Below, one piece after another: positions 6,792 through 15,325 of a stretch of DNA of 52,172 nucleotides (position 1 is its first letter; each line of letters begins with the position of its first letter). Origin of the DNA: Clostridia bacterium (GTDB lineage Bacteria; Bacillota; Clostridia; Peptostreptococcales; Anaerovoracaceae); the NCBI GenBank assembly GCA_900766045.1, contig CAAFTW010000078.1, positions 1 through 52,172 of the forward strand, in the 5' to 3' direction. Under the pieces are notes generated by a model, which saw only the letters and a list, made by a program, of their open reading frames with translations, did not search any database and was not told the origin of the DNA. Position numbers and translations under genes: made by a program.

Positions 6792-8687
6792 GTGATATTA
6801 AAGTTTGATTATTTGACTCTAGCCATGATTATCCAAGCGTTTATCTTACTGTTATTTTTGTCGCGGAAAAGGCTCCCGGTCAGGGTGAGCAGGGAGTTCC
6901 TGTTGCTGGTGGTCGTGAATCTGGCTGCGATAGCGATAGATTCTCTGGCGCGCGGTGTGAATGATCACTGGGATCGTCACGCGGTCTGGCTCATTGCAGT
7001 ATGCAATGTCATGTATTATTTGATGTTTATTCTGAGGGGGTTTATGTTCTTGGAATTTACGGCTGCCCTTTGTGAAGTCTGGAGGAGAAACTCTCTGTCA
7101 TACTGGCTTGCTGTTTATGTTCCGATGATTGTGATGGAGCTGTTGGTCGTGATAAGTCCATTTACAGGATGGATCTTCTCCATTACGGAATACGGGGTTC
7201 TACATGGTCCGTTGTATGATGTGCTGAGCTGGCAGCTTCTGTATTGTCTTTTTTTGATGCTGGTAATGTTAGAACGCCGGGCGGAGCATGGGGGCGGACG
7301 AGACCGGACGACTGGCTATGTGTATACTGTGGCTCTTGCACTGGGGGTGTTCACGCGGATGGCCTTTCCCGAGGTTCCGGCAATGAGTCTGTTTTGTGTG
7401 TTTTCGACAGTGCTGATTTATCTTGGATATCTGAATCCGGAGTCGTTTACGGATTCCAGGCTGGATATGTTTAATTATGAGGGCTGGAAATTGGTGCAGA
7501 AGGAGTATTTCCGAAAGAAGATCCATCAAGGATCACTTGTGGGGATCGTAGTCCAGAATTACAGTGAAATGCGATACATTTACGGAGATAGACAGTTTGA
7601 AGCCGGGCTGAAGATGATTGGGCGGTATCTCAACCAGTGCTGCCGGGGACTGAATGTGTTCTACCTTGGTACGGGACATTTTGTCGTGCAGTCCTTCAAC
7701 AGGTTCGATGAAGAGGTTGTTCTTGAGAGAATTGCATCGAGATTTACGCGTCGCTGGATGGATGAGCATGCAGATTTAAGTTTGTCTGTGGGAATGATCA
7801 GGCTGGAGAGGAACTGTATTCTGCCGGATGAGGAAACGGTGATGGGTTCCATTCGTTATGCATTCGAACAGGTCAGGAAGATGGTGTCACCGGGGATTGC
7901 TGTGATTAATGAACAGACGCTGCGTGAATACAGGCGAAAAACAGTGGTTCGAAAGCTTCTGAACAGTGCGGTAGATGAACATCGTCTCCAGATGTATCTT
8001 CAGCCGATTGTGTGCGCAGAGAATGAGGAAGTTGTGGGGTGTGAAGCCCTTGCACGGCTGGTCGATTTTAACGGAGAGATTGTTTGTCCAGATGAGTTTA
8101 TTCCGGCGGCGGAGCAGAATGGGATGATCATTCCTCTTGGTGAGCAGATGTTCCGGAAAGCGTGTGCGTTCATCGCGTCGGAACGGGTGAAACTCAGTCG
8201 GCTGGAATGGATTAATGTCAATTTGTCTCCGATTCAGTGCATGGACGATTCTCTGGCCGACCGTTTTCTGGAGATTATTCACGCACAGAATCTGGACGCA
8301 AGAACTGTGTACCTGGAAGTCACCGAGAAAGCGTTGACCGACGTTTCGCTTCTTCATAAACACATGGCGCGGCTTCAGGAGGAAGGCGTTTCCTTTGTGC
8401 TGGATGATTTTGGCAGTTTCTCGTCAAATCTTGACCGTCTCAAGGAGAATCCGTTCATGAGCATCAAGTTGGACCGAAAAATGGTCTGGAATTATTTCAA
8501 AAGTCCGGACAGTATTCTGCCGCACATCATCGCAGCTTGCCATGAAATGAACTTGACTGTTGTTGCAGAAGGCGTCGAGGATTCGTATATGGCAGAGACA
8601 CTGCGAATGCTCGGATGTGACTATTTCCAGGGCTATTACTATTCCCGTCCGATTCCGGCAGCGGAGTTTCTGGAAAACTACTGTTAA
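6792..8687 (+). CDS. Membrane-bound c-di-GMP phosphodiesterase (degenerate GGDEF + EAL)
   Basis: It breaks down the second messenger c-di-GMP. A GTG at 6792 with AAAGG upstream is chosen; an earlier in-frame codon at 6669 lacks a ribosome site. About seven N-terminal transmembrane helices (residues 1-230) are followed by a GGDEF-like domain whose signature is lost (YLGTGHFVVQ in its place). The C-terminal EAL domain keeps GCEALARL, the NLSPIQ loop, EVTEKA, LDDFGS, SIKLDRKM, VAEGVED and FQGYYYSRP. All metal and catalytic positions I know are present, so it should be active, with the dead GGDEF domain as a sensor. A GGDEF cyclase lies at 43284. Confidence 0.88.
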   Translation: MILKFDYLTLAMIIQAFILLLFLSRKRLPVRVSREFLLLVVVNLAAIAIDSLARGVNDHWDRHAVWLIAVCNVMYYLMFILRGFMFLEFTAALCEVWRRNSLSYWLAVYVPMIVMELLVVISPFTGWIFSITEYGVLHGPLYDVLSWQLLYCLFLMLVMLERRAEHGGGRDRTTGYVYTVALALGVFTRMAFPEVPAMSLFCVFSTVLIYLGYLNPESFTDSRLDMFNYEGWKLVQKEYFRKKIHQGSLVGIVVQNYSEMRYIYGDRQFEAGLKMIGRYLNQCCRGLNVFYLGTGHFVVQSFNRFDEEVVLERIASRFTRRWMDEHADLSLSVGMIRLERNCILPDEETVMGSIRYAFEQVRKMVSPGIAVINEQTLREYRRKTVVRKLLNSAVDEHRLQMYLQPIVCAENEEVVGCEALARLVDFNGEIVCPDEFIPAAEQNGMIIPLGEQMFRKACAFIASERVKLSRLEWINVNLSPIQCMDDSLADRFLEIIHAQNLDARTVYLEVTEKALTDVSLLHKHMARLQEEGVSFVLDDFGSFSSNLDRLKENPFMSIKLDRKMVWNYFKSPDSILPHIIAACHEMNLTVVAEGVEDSYMAETLRMLGCDYFQGYYYSRPIPAAEFLENYC

Positions 8688-8704
8688 ATTTATTGATTGG
8701 ATAA

Positions 8705-9211
8705 TATTTACCCACCACTATGCTTGTTCCTTCAGCGTTTTCTCAGTCGCTCTCAGCTTTTGTCGCGCAGAATATAGGTGCAGGAGAGTCGGCCCGTGCG
8801 CTGCATTCCATGAAAATCGGCATGCGCCTGTCCATTACAGCCGGCGTCGTCCTCGCATATCTGGCATTCTTCCATGGCAATATTCTCGCCGGAATTTTCA
8901 GTCCGGATCATGCCGTGATCGTTCAGGCTGCGTCGTATCTCAAGGCCTATGCCATCGACACTCTGATGACCTCGTTCCTGTTCTGCTTCATCGGCTATTT
9001 CAACGGCTGCGGGCGGACCAGGTTTGTCATGATCCAGGGCATTGCGGGTGCATTCGGTGTCCGGATTCCGGTTTCCTATCTGATCAGCCGTCTGCCGGGA
9101 GCAACTCTGTTTCGGATCGGATTGGCAACGCCGGCCTCAACTGTGCTTCAGCTGATTCTTTGTACGGTTTATCTTTGGCATATACGGCAAAAAGAAACTG
9201 CGCAAGAATAA
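8705..9211 (+). pseudogene. C-terminal remnant of a MATE efflux protein
   Basis: Only the last 165 or so residues of a MATE transporter remain. The segment SAFVAQNIGAGESARA is the typical C-half signature, followed by four hydrophobic helices and a KETAQE tail. The reading frame opens just 17 bases after the EAL gene's stop, with no start context. About 280 N-terminal residues are missing. It is not simply a copy of the MATE gene at 15326, since the sequence differs clearly. Deletion between the two genes is the simplest explanation. Confidence 0.8.
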
Positions 9212-9238
9212 CACGAACAACGAAAACATTTTGAAGCA

Positions 9239-9286
9239 GGGGGCTATTGCATTAAGCAGAAACACGCGCTTAATGAAGTAGTCCCG
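9239..9286. repeat. Imperfect 18-bp inverted repeat
   Basis: GGGGCTATTGCATTAAGC and GCTTAATGAAGTAGTCCC pair at 15 of 18 positions around a 12-base spacer. It lies between the MATE remnant and the ars promoter. It could be an old terminator or the end of a lost insertion; there is no T-run. Confidence 0.5.
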
Positions 9287-9288
9287 GT

Positions 9289-9324
9289 AGACATATTGAC
9301 GTTATTCAATATGTCTGTTATAGT
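9289..9324 (+). promoter_or_regulatory. ars promoter with palindromic ArsR operator
   Basis: TTGACG (9296-9301) and TATAGT (9319-9324) are spaced by 17 bases. The perfect 11-bp inverted repeat AGACATATTGA/TCAATATGTCT (9289-9299, 9306-9316) covers the -35 and most of the spacer, as expected for an ArsR repressor that blocks RNA polymerase until arsenite releases it. Confidence 0.8.
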
Positions 9325-9361
9325 GTGAAATATAGAAAATGGTCTATATGAGGAGAATGGC

Positions 9362-9769
9362 ATGGAGAAGATTTATCAAGATACGGCAAAAATGCTGAAG
9401 GCAATCGCGGAGCCCAAACGGCTCAGAATCATTGATATGCTCTCATGCGGGGAGCTGTGCGCCTGTGAGATTCTGGAAGCATTCCACATTACGCAGCCGA
9501 CGTTGTCACACGACATGAAAGTCCTGGTTGACGCAGGGCTGGTTATTGACCGGCGTGAGGGGAAGAACACGTATTATTCGCTGAATCAGGGAACGGCAGA
9601 GAATCTGCTGGACACCCTGCACCAGGTGTTTACAGAAAAACCGGACTGTATCTGCCGCAGAACGGCTGCAGGCGGCTGTGGAGAAGATTGCTGCGAGAAT
9701 TCTGTACGCACGGGGGAGAGTGAAGTTACGGCCTGCAAAAACGATATCGATGATTGTGAATGCGGTTAA
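9362..9769 (+). CDS. arsR: ArsR-family arsenic-responsive repressor
   Basis: A winged-helix metalloregulator of the ars operon. The recognition-helix segment reads ELCACEILEAFHITQPTLSH, with the ELCxC Cys pair typical for arsenite sensing in the helix before the DNA-reading helix. The wing is DRREGKNTYYSL. At 135 residues it is longer than minimal ArsR and carries a Cys-rich tail (CICRR, GCGEDCC, DDCECG) that could bind extra metalloid. The start ATG 9362 has GAGGAG upstream. The operator upstream fits autoregulation. Confidence 0.92.
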   Translation: MEKIYQDTAKMLKAIAEPKRLRIIDMLSCGELCACEILEAFHITQPTLSHDMKVLVDAGLVIDRREGKNTYYSLNQGTAENLLDTLHQVFTEKPDCICRRTAAGGCGEDCCENSVRTGESEVTACKNDIDDCECG

Positions 9770-9856
9770 TATGTCTGAATGAACACAGGGGTCTGTACTG
9801 GGGAATCAGTGGGGATGCGGTAAGTTGTCCGCATTGGTTTGCCTTACATATAGAAT

Positions 9857-9880
9857 CATTTAAATAATTGAATTTAAATG
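9857..9880. promoter_or_regulatory. AT-rich palindrome before acr3
   Basis: CATTTAAAT and ATTTAAATG flank TAATTGA-like sequence in the 177-base gap between arsR and acr3. It may be a second operator or simply AT-rich promoter DNA. The repeat differs in sequence from the ArsR operator at 9289. Confidence 0.4.
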
Positions 9881-9946
9881 TTGCTTTGGATAGAATTCCG
9901 GAGCTTAATGCTTGATGCAGCAAACGTACAAGAAAAGAGGTATAAT

Positions 9947-11008
9947 ATGGGGAAGAGAAATCGAATGAAGAACAATAAAGCGGGAATCAGTTTTTTTCAG
10001 CGATACTTATCGGTCTGGGTGCTGATTTGCATGGGCGCGGGAATATTGATCGGACATTTTCTACCGGTCGTGCCGGCTGCGCTTTCGCATCTGCAGGTTG
10101 CCGGTATTTCCATTCCGATTGCGGTGCTGATCTGGGTCATGATCTATCCGATGATGCTGAAGGTTGATTTTCAGAGCATCCGGGAGGTCGGGAAGAATCC
10201 GAAAGGGCTGGTGGTAACTTGGATCGTTAACTGGCTGATTAAACCGTTTTCTATGTATGCCATTGCATATTTCTTTCTGTTTGTAGTATTCCGACCGGTT
10301 ATCGCGCCTCAGCTGGCTTCTCAGTACCTTGCCGGAGCCGTACTTCTCGGGGCTGCACCGTGCACGGCGATGGTCTTTGTCTGGAGTACGCTGACAAAAG
10401 GCAATCCGGCATATACAGTTGTACAGGTGGCCACGAATGACTTGATTATTCTGGCGGCGTTCGTTCCAATCGTGAAGGTCCTGCTCGGTGTATCGCATGT
10501 GCAGGTTCCGTACAGCACACTGTTCCTGAGCGTATTCCTATTCGTGGTGATTCCACTTGCGGGAGGAGTGCTGACGCGTGTCGGAGTGGTCCGCAGAAGA
10601 GGGAACTCATATTTTGAGGATATATTTATCCATAAGTTTGATCATGCGACAACAGCGGGACTCTTACTTACGCTGGTGCTGATCTTTTCCTCGCAGACAA
10701 AAGTTATTCTCTCCAATCCGCTGCACATCGTGCTGATTGCAGTTCCGTTGATCATACAGACGTTCCTGATTTTCTTCCTGGCGTTCGGAGTCTGCAGACT
10801 GATCCATCTGCCGTTTGATATTGCAGCGCCGGCGGGAATGATTGGCGCGTCCAACTTTTTTGAGTTGTCCGTGGCGGTTGCCATTGCGCTGTTCGGGACA
10901 TCCAGTCCGGCGGCGCTTGCGGCTACTGTTGGTGTCCTGACTGAGGTTCCGGTCATGCTGACACTTGTGAAAATAGCGAATCATTCGAAAGGAGCTTTTG
11001 ATGCGTAA
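9947..11008 (+). CDS. acr3: ACR3-type arsenite efflux permease
   Basis: Exports As(III) across the membrane, driven by the proton gradient. It is chosen from ATG 9947, with AAAGAGG upstream; the longer frame from 9878 has no ribosome site. Ten hydrophobic helices are visible. The conserved LLGAAPCTAMVFVWS segment contains the essential Cys of helix 4, and GASNFFELSVAVAIALFG is the family's C-terminal signature. Its 353 residues are normal. The end overlaps arsC by 8 bases, so the two are coupled. Confidence 0.93.
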   Translation: MGKRNRMKNNKAGISFFQRYLSVWVLICMGAGILIGHFLPVVPAALSHLQVAGISIPIAVLIWVMIYPMMLKVDFQSIREVGKNPKGLVVTWIVNWLIKPFSMYAIAYFFLFVVFRPVIAPQLASQYLAGAVLLGAAPCTAMVFVWSTLTKGNPAYTVVQVATNDLIILAAFVPIVKVLLGVSHVQVPYSTLFLSVFLFVVIPLAGGVLTRVGVVRRRGNSYFEDIFIHKFDHATTAGLLLTLVLIFSSQTKVILSNPLHIVLIAVPLIIQTFLIFFLAFGVCRLIHLPFDIAAPAGMIGASNFFELSVAVAIALFGTSSPAALAATVGVLTEVPVMLTLVKIANHSKGAFDA

Positions 11009-11399
11009 GAAAATTGTTGCGTTTATCTGTGTGCATAATTCATGCCGGAGCCAGATTGCAGAGGCGTTGGGGAAACACCTTGCCAGTGATGTTTTTGTCA
11101 GCTGCTCTGCCGGATCGGAAACGAAACCAAGGATTAATCCGGATGCCGTCCGCCTGATGAAAGCGCTCTACGGTATCGATATGGAAAAGGATCAGTACAG
11201 CAAAACGTTCAACCAGATCCCTGAGCCGGATATCGCCATTTCTATGGGCTGTGACGTCGGATGCCCGTACATCGGCAGAGAGTTCGATGAGAACTGGAAC
11301 TTGGACGATCCCACCGGAAAGAGCGACGAGGCGTTCATCACTGTTATCCGGGAAATCGGGAAGCGGGTGCTTCAGCTGAAACAGCAGCTTGCTGAATAA
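11001..11399 (+). CDS. arsC: Arsenate reductase, thioredoxin-coupled (LMW-PTP fold)
   Basis: Reduces As(V) to As(III), which Acr3 then exports. The P-loop is CVHNSCRSQIAEAL, with the nucleophilic Cys followed by the NSCRS turn; the relay cysteines are in SMGCDVGCP and the general acid is in LDDPTGKSD. The 132 residues are normal for the Staphylococcus/Bacillus class. ATG 11001 is preferred to the TTG three bases earlier because AAAGGAGC is well spaced for it. Confidence 0.94.
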   Translation: MRKKIVAFICVHNSCRSQIAEALGKHLASDVFVSCSAGSETKPRINPDAVRLMKALYGIDMEKDQYSKTFNQIPEPDIAISMGCDVGCPYIGREFDENWNLDDPTGKSDEAFITVIREIGKRVLQLKQQLAE

Positions 11400-11652
11400 T
11401 TGCAGGCATTGTTTTTTCGGACAAAAGGTGAACGTCTAAATGCAGTAAAACAAGAAATAAATTAACAGAGTGTAGAAGATAATTGATTGAGCAGAAATAT
11501 TTACAGGGAATCGTGTGTGATGGGCCTGCTTTAGGGTATAGTAATATTACTGAGACAGTGTCCATCACTGTCATGTACACATAGAAAATTGTGAATATTG
11601 CGATGATTACGATCGCATAAAGGAGATGACATGATAAGCTAAGGAGGAGAAG

Positions 11653-12447
11653 ATGGGTAGAATTATTAAAATCGAAAATGGAATAATCACTGTAGGCATG
11701 GAGGACGGAAGTTTTCGGGAGATTCCTGAAGATGCAGTTAACTATGCAGATCCGAAAATCGGAGATCGGTTGAAAATATACATGAACGGAGATCAGGTGA
11801 TCGCCGCAAAGGAGGAGCAGGGTACGGATCCTGGTAAAAAACCGGGAAAAGTAAAATGGATCGTCGCTGCGGTGATTCTGGCGCTTGCAATTGCTCTGGT
11901 CTGGGGCGCGGTTGAGCTGCATGAGGAAAGAATGGAACGCAGGTCAGCAACACAGTACACACGGCCTTCTGAAGATAGCGATAAAACCGATGCAGATGAT
12001 GTACAGACGACATCTGAACAGAAAACAGAAAAGACAACAGCGATTACTGCAGAAACAAAAAAAGGTGCAGTGCTTTATGATAAGCATCAGCTGCGTATTC
12101 AGTTCCTCAACGCAGAAATTGGCAGCGATGAAGATGGCAGAGAATACCGCGTTATTCTCCAGGTCAAAAACGGTCGCTCAGAAAGCATCGAAGTAGATGA
12201 AGGACGGTTCTACGCGGATAAAACACGTATAGATGTTGATGATGAAGGCGCAGATGAGATTGCTGCCGGTGCGACGGGGACCTGGGTGCTGACTTTAGAG
12301 GAAGAGGATCTGAAGGAGCGCGGCATCGACAGCTTCAAGAAGCTGTCCGGCATCGCGTACATCCGGAAGGAGGATCACGACTACGCAACTGTGGGGAAGA
12401 ACATCGCGGCGTTGAGCATCAATGTGAATGCGGATGTATGGAAATAG
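11653..12447 (+). CDS. Single-pass membrane protein with an N-terminal beta domain shared with the protein at 45720
   Basis: Function unknown. AAGGAGGAG precedes the ATG. Residues 1-53 (MGRIIKIENGIITVGMEDGS to IGDRLKIYMNGDQVIAAKEE) form a small beta-rich domain also found at the start of the TM2 protein at 45720. One helix (about residues 65-88, WIVAAVILALAIALVWGAV) is followed by a Thr/Ser/Glu linker and an extracellular domain of about 130 residues, with LQVKNGRSESIEVDEGRFYA in the manner of DUF4352-like Ig folds. A surface role is likely. Confidence 0.7.
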   Translation: MGRIIKIENGIITVGMEDGSFREIPEDAVNYADPKIGDRLKIYMNGDQVIAAKEEQGTDPGKKPGKVKWIVAAVILALAIALVWGAVELHEERMERRSATQYTRPSEDSDKTDADDVQTTSEQKTEKTTAITAETKKGAVLYDKHQLRIQFLNAEIGSDEDGREYRVILQVKNGRSESIEVDEGRFYADKTRIDVDDEGADEIAAGATGTWVLTLEEEDLKERGIDSFKKLSGIAYIRKEDHDYATVGKNIAALSINVNADVWK

Positions 12448-12745
12448 TACCTGTTCTATTTCAGTTTGAATTAGCTAGACTACAGAAAGGAAGAACATGT
12501 AAATGGAATGGGAAAAGACGTTGCAGATGGTGCAATCCGGATAATCCACTCAGAACTGGGCAGGGAACTGCGAAGGCCGTTTCAAGCGCAGCTGTGCACG
12601 CTTTCTCTACTGTTACTGCAGCCACCACGGGCTTTTCCGCGTGTGCATGCCGAGATTCAGATAATCTGCCTGTTTTACAGACTGCAGAAAGGCTCGGGTG
12701 GCGCTGACAATGAGTTTACTGAAAAAATATACGGTTTGCCATGGG
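12448..12745. other. Gap without a convincing gene
   Basis: A frame from 12508 opens with MGKDVADGAIRIIHSELGRE after AAAGGAAG-like sequence but runs into the antisense of the nitrilase. I treat it as a scrap at best. No RNA or terminator was recognised. Confidence 0.3.
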
Positions 12746-13666
12746 TTATTCCTCATGTACCGTCAGTTCCAGCACGTCCGGGCGGCTGTAATGTCCGCAT
12801 GGATCGTGTTCCATTCGGCTGGACGGAACTTTCTGCATATCTAGGGCTGCGTAGATGATTTCCTCGCGATCCCATACGACCTCGGTCACCGCGTGCCCGA
12901 ACGGATCAATGACGCAGCTTCCGCCGCGGCAGGCGATCTCAGGAAGAGCGGCGATTTCTTCCGCTGCATGCAGGTCATCGGGGTAATCCGCTTTTCGGAT
13001 CAGCATATCCGCATTGATAAAGTAACATTTTCCTTCAATCGCAATGTGCCGGATGGTATCCTGCCATTCCGGGTTATCGTTGGTGTTCGGAGAAATGTAC
13101 AGGGAAATCCCCTTCTGGTAGAGCGCCGTTCTGGCCAGCGGCATATAACTCTCCCAGCAGATCAGATTACCCATAGGTCCCCATGGCGTGTCCATGACCG
13201 GGAAATAGTCGCGGTCCGCGTCGCCCCAGACCACGCGTTCGCTTCCTGTCGGCTTGAGTTTCCGGTGGTTCATAACGTTTCCATTCGGGTTGATCATTAG
13301 ATTGGAGTTATACAGGGTGCCGGTGACGGCATCGCGTTCGGAATAGCCGATGCTTAAAAAAACACCGAATGATTTTGCCGCATCGGCAAGCTGGCGGACT
13401 TCCGGGCCGTCTAGGGTGAAGGACTGGTCGTAATAGCGTTTCCAGTCTTTGCGGCCGTCTTCCTGTCTGCATCCGACCCGGAAGCCGAACGTCATTCCGA
13501 ACGGATAGCCGGGAATAAACAGCTCTGGGAATACGATGAGTTCCGCGCCATTCTCTGCCGCCTCATGCAGTAGGCGCAGCGCTTTCTGAAGACTCTCTTC
13601 TTTATTGAATAAGACCGGGGAGGCCTGTATAACAGCGAGTTTGCAGGTGTCTTGTAATGTTTTCAT
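12746..13666 (-). CDS. Nitrilase-family carbon-nitrogen hydrolase
   Basis: Hydrolyses a nitrile or amide C-N bond. The catalytic triad is visible: Glu in FPELFIPGYP, Lys in HRKLKPTGSE and Cys in NLICWESYMPL. The C-terminal signature DPCGHYSRPDVLEL is typical of true nitrilases (aliphatic nitrilase/cyanide hydratase branch). Its 306 residues are full length. AAGGAG lies upstream of ATG 13666. It sits beside a broken tenA and a nitroreductase scrap; a mirror cassette at 38913-40538 keeps intact versions of those two but only a nitrilase tail. The substrate is unknown; thiamine-related salvage is a context guess. Confidence 0.88.
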   Translation of the reverse strand: MKTLQDTCKLAVIQASPVLFNKEESLQKALRLLHEAAENGAELIVFPELFIPGYPFGMTFGFRVGCRQEDGRKDWKRYYDQSFTLDGPEVRQLADAAKSFGVFLSIGYSERDAVTGTLYNSNLMINPNGNVMNHRKLKPTGSERVVWGDADRDYFPVMDTPWGPMGNLICWESYMPLARTALYQKGISLYISPNTNDNPEWQDTIRHIAIEGKCYFINADMLIRKADYPDDLHAAEEIAALPEIACRGGSCVIDPFGHAVTEVVWDREEIIYAALDMQKVPSSRMEHDPCGHYSRPDVLELTVHEE

Positions 13667-13781
13667 AGTGGTTCAATTTTCTCCTTGCTGCTGTAGATTT
13701 TATCGGGCGGGACAAAAAGAGAATGTGGCAAGGGGCTGCACGCAGGGGGCATTTCCTTGCCTGTCTCGTTTTGCCCGGGGA

Positions 13782-14090
13782 TCAGCGGATCACCGGCGTG
13801 TAGGTCCTTCCCATGGACCAGGCCATATCCCAGAACGGATACTCGTAGTAGCTGCAATCCAAGAGGATCTGGTCGCTGTACATCCGCATATCGCGTTCAT
13901 CCGTGCATTTAATCAGACCTATGGCAAACACGCGGGCGTACTGCATCAGGTACTTGTGATCCTGGACTATATAGTACTGGAACTTTTCCTTCGGCAGCGT
14001 TCCATCGCCGATTCCGCGGACAAACGGATGATCAAAATAAATTTTTCAGACGGGCATCGCCTTCTGGTAGAAGCGTTCACTTGGTTTCAT
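13782..14090 (-). pseudogene. tenA: Broken tenA (thiaminase II family)
   Basis: The frame starts MKPSERFYQKAMPV, then meets a TGA stop where the intact paralogue (39145) has Trp. It continues as FDHPFVRGIGDGTLP and YLMQYARVFAIGLIKCTDER, then jumps in frame from DMRMYSDQ straight to ILLDCSYYEYPFWDMAWS. About 120 internal codons are deleted, including the region with the catalytic Cys. So it carries one nonsense mutation and one in-frame deletion. Start and tail still align with the copy at 39145. Confidence 0.9.
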
Positions 14091-14176
14091 TTCAGAATCT
14101 CCTTTCACTTATATGCATGATTTCATTGTATCATAGAATTCAATCTGGCAAAAAGAAAAAGAATGATGTGTAAGAC

Positions 14177-14413
14177 AAGGCTGCCGCTGGAACAATCCTG
14201 TACTTCTACGACGAAGACGTGGTCAGGGCAATGCAGAAGCAGTTTGAGCCATACGCGCAGAATTTTCCGGTCTGGGCAAACCAGGCAAACGGCATGCTGC
14301 AGATTATTCTCTGGACAGCGCTGAGAGAACAGGGCATCGGCGCAAACATTCAGCACGATAACCCGGGCGATAAGAAAGGATTGCCCGCAGGAGAGATGGC
14401 GGTCAATCCCTAA
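14177..14413 (+). pseudogene. Fragment of a nitroreductase-family gene (paralogue of 39966)
   Basis: Encodes KAAAGTILYFYDEDVVRAMQ and QNFPVWANQANGMLQI, then ALREQGIGANIQHDNPGD, nearly the same as the middle of the protein at 39966. The N-terminal 85 or so codons are absent and the tail is scrambled after NPGD. Its place beside, and divergent from, the broken tenA mirrors the intact pair at 39145/39966. Confidence 0.88.
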
Positions 14414-14514
14414 AATTGGTGTTGAAGCCGTCAACAATCGTTTCACGTTTAGATAACGCTATTTACGTCCTGATAGGATTGTAATAATCACGGACGCAAG
14501 AGTAATTGAAGAGA

Positions 14515-14643
14515 CTACTTGGAAAGCGGTTGAAAATGGCTTTTGAGGGCATCCAAAAAGCGCCCTTCTTTCATCAGCAGCAGGTCGTCAAGCCACACTG
14601 TGGAATGGAGGCAGATGCCGTCGGAATGGGAGTTTGCGTCCTG
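14515..14643 (-). pseudogene. Unidentified C-terminal scrap after the nitroreductase stop
   Basis: Directly after the stop of the gene at 14647, and in the same frame, the minus strand reads DGICLHSTVWLDDLLLMKEG and FLDALKSHFQPLSK before a stop. It looks like protein rather than chance sequence, but I do not recognise it. It may be the tail of a lost gene. Confidence 0.35.
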
Positions 14644-14646
14644 GCA

Positions 14647-15171
14647 TTAGTCTATCCTGTTCAACTTAAATTTATGCGTTTCCGGAATCTCCCGGTCGGT
14701 GTAAGTTTCAGTCGTTCTGCCGAGGGCAAGAGATCCGGTTGGGGTGAAACCCTCAGGCAGCTGTAACCTTGCCAGGAGATTTTTGTCCTGAACGAGGGCT
14801 CTGGTTGCGCCGTAGATGTCGCAGTGGCCGAGACCCTCTTCAACGGCGGTCAGGGACATGTTCTGCAGGATCATGGCGACGTTGGCGCTGGCGACATTCC
14901 CCTGGGCGTTGGACGAGACGACGATCAGCATCGGTGCGCCGTAGAGCGGATGCGCGGACGGATCGCCGAAAAATTTTGCGGCGTTGGCATCGATGGCGTC
15001 CAGAAGGTCCTTGCTGGTGATGACGGTCAGGTGAATGCTGTCGTATTTCCCCATACCGATTGGCGATTCATAAGCCGAAGTAAGAAGCTTCTGCAGCTGC
15101 TCTTCTGTAACCTGCTCACCGGTATATGAACGTACAGATTTTCTGCGGTTTATTGCTTTATCTAATTCCAT
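14647..15171 (-). CDS. Nitroreductase family protein
   Basis: A FMN-dependent NAD(P)H oxidoreductase. The N-terminal signature is NRRKSVRSYTGEQVTEEQL with the FMN phosphate-binding RRS; GHCDIYGATRA is the mid region and ALGRTTETYTDREIPETHKF the C-terminal FMN-contact strand. At 174 residues it is a short, usual form. AAAAGGAGG precedes ATG 15171. Its substrate cannot be told from sequence. It differs from the nitroreductase-like protein at 39966 and is not its parent. Confidence 0.87.
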   Translation of the reverse strand: MELDKAINRRKSVRSYTGEQVTEEQLQKLLTSAYESPIGMGKYDSIHLTVITSKDLLDAIDANAAKFFGDPSAHPLYGAPMLIVVSSNAQGNVASANVAMILQNMSLTAVEEGLGHCDIYGATRALVQDKNLLARLQLPEGFTPTGSLALGRTTETYTDREIPETHKFKLNRID

Positions 15172-15325
15172 AGATTTGTCCTCCTTTTCCTATCATTCCT
15201 ATTATGATAGTAGTTTCTCATTGACTGTGTCAAGGGCGGACAAAAGGAACACGTGCAAGGGGATAGCTGCTGTCTGCCGCGGCGGAGGCCTGAAATCAGC
15301 CGAAGTCAGAGGAACCGCCTGGATT

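Noticed and set aside
8720..9211. Complete small transporter after the EAL gene
   Set aside because: It matches only the C-terminal third of a MATE protein and the frame opens without a start site.
12508..12858. 116-codon frame after the membrane protein gene
   Set aside because: Its second half is the antisense of the nitrilase gene and the first half shows no family pattern.
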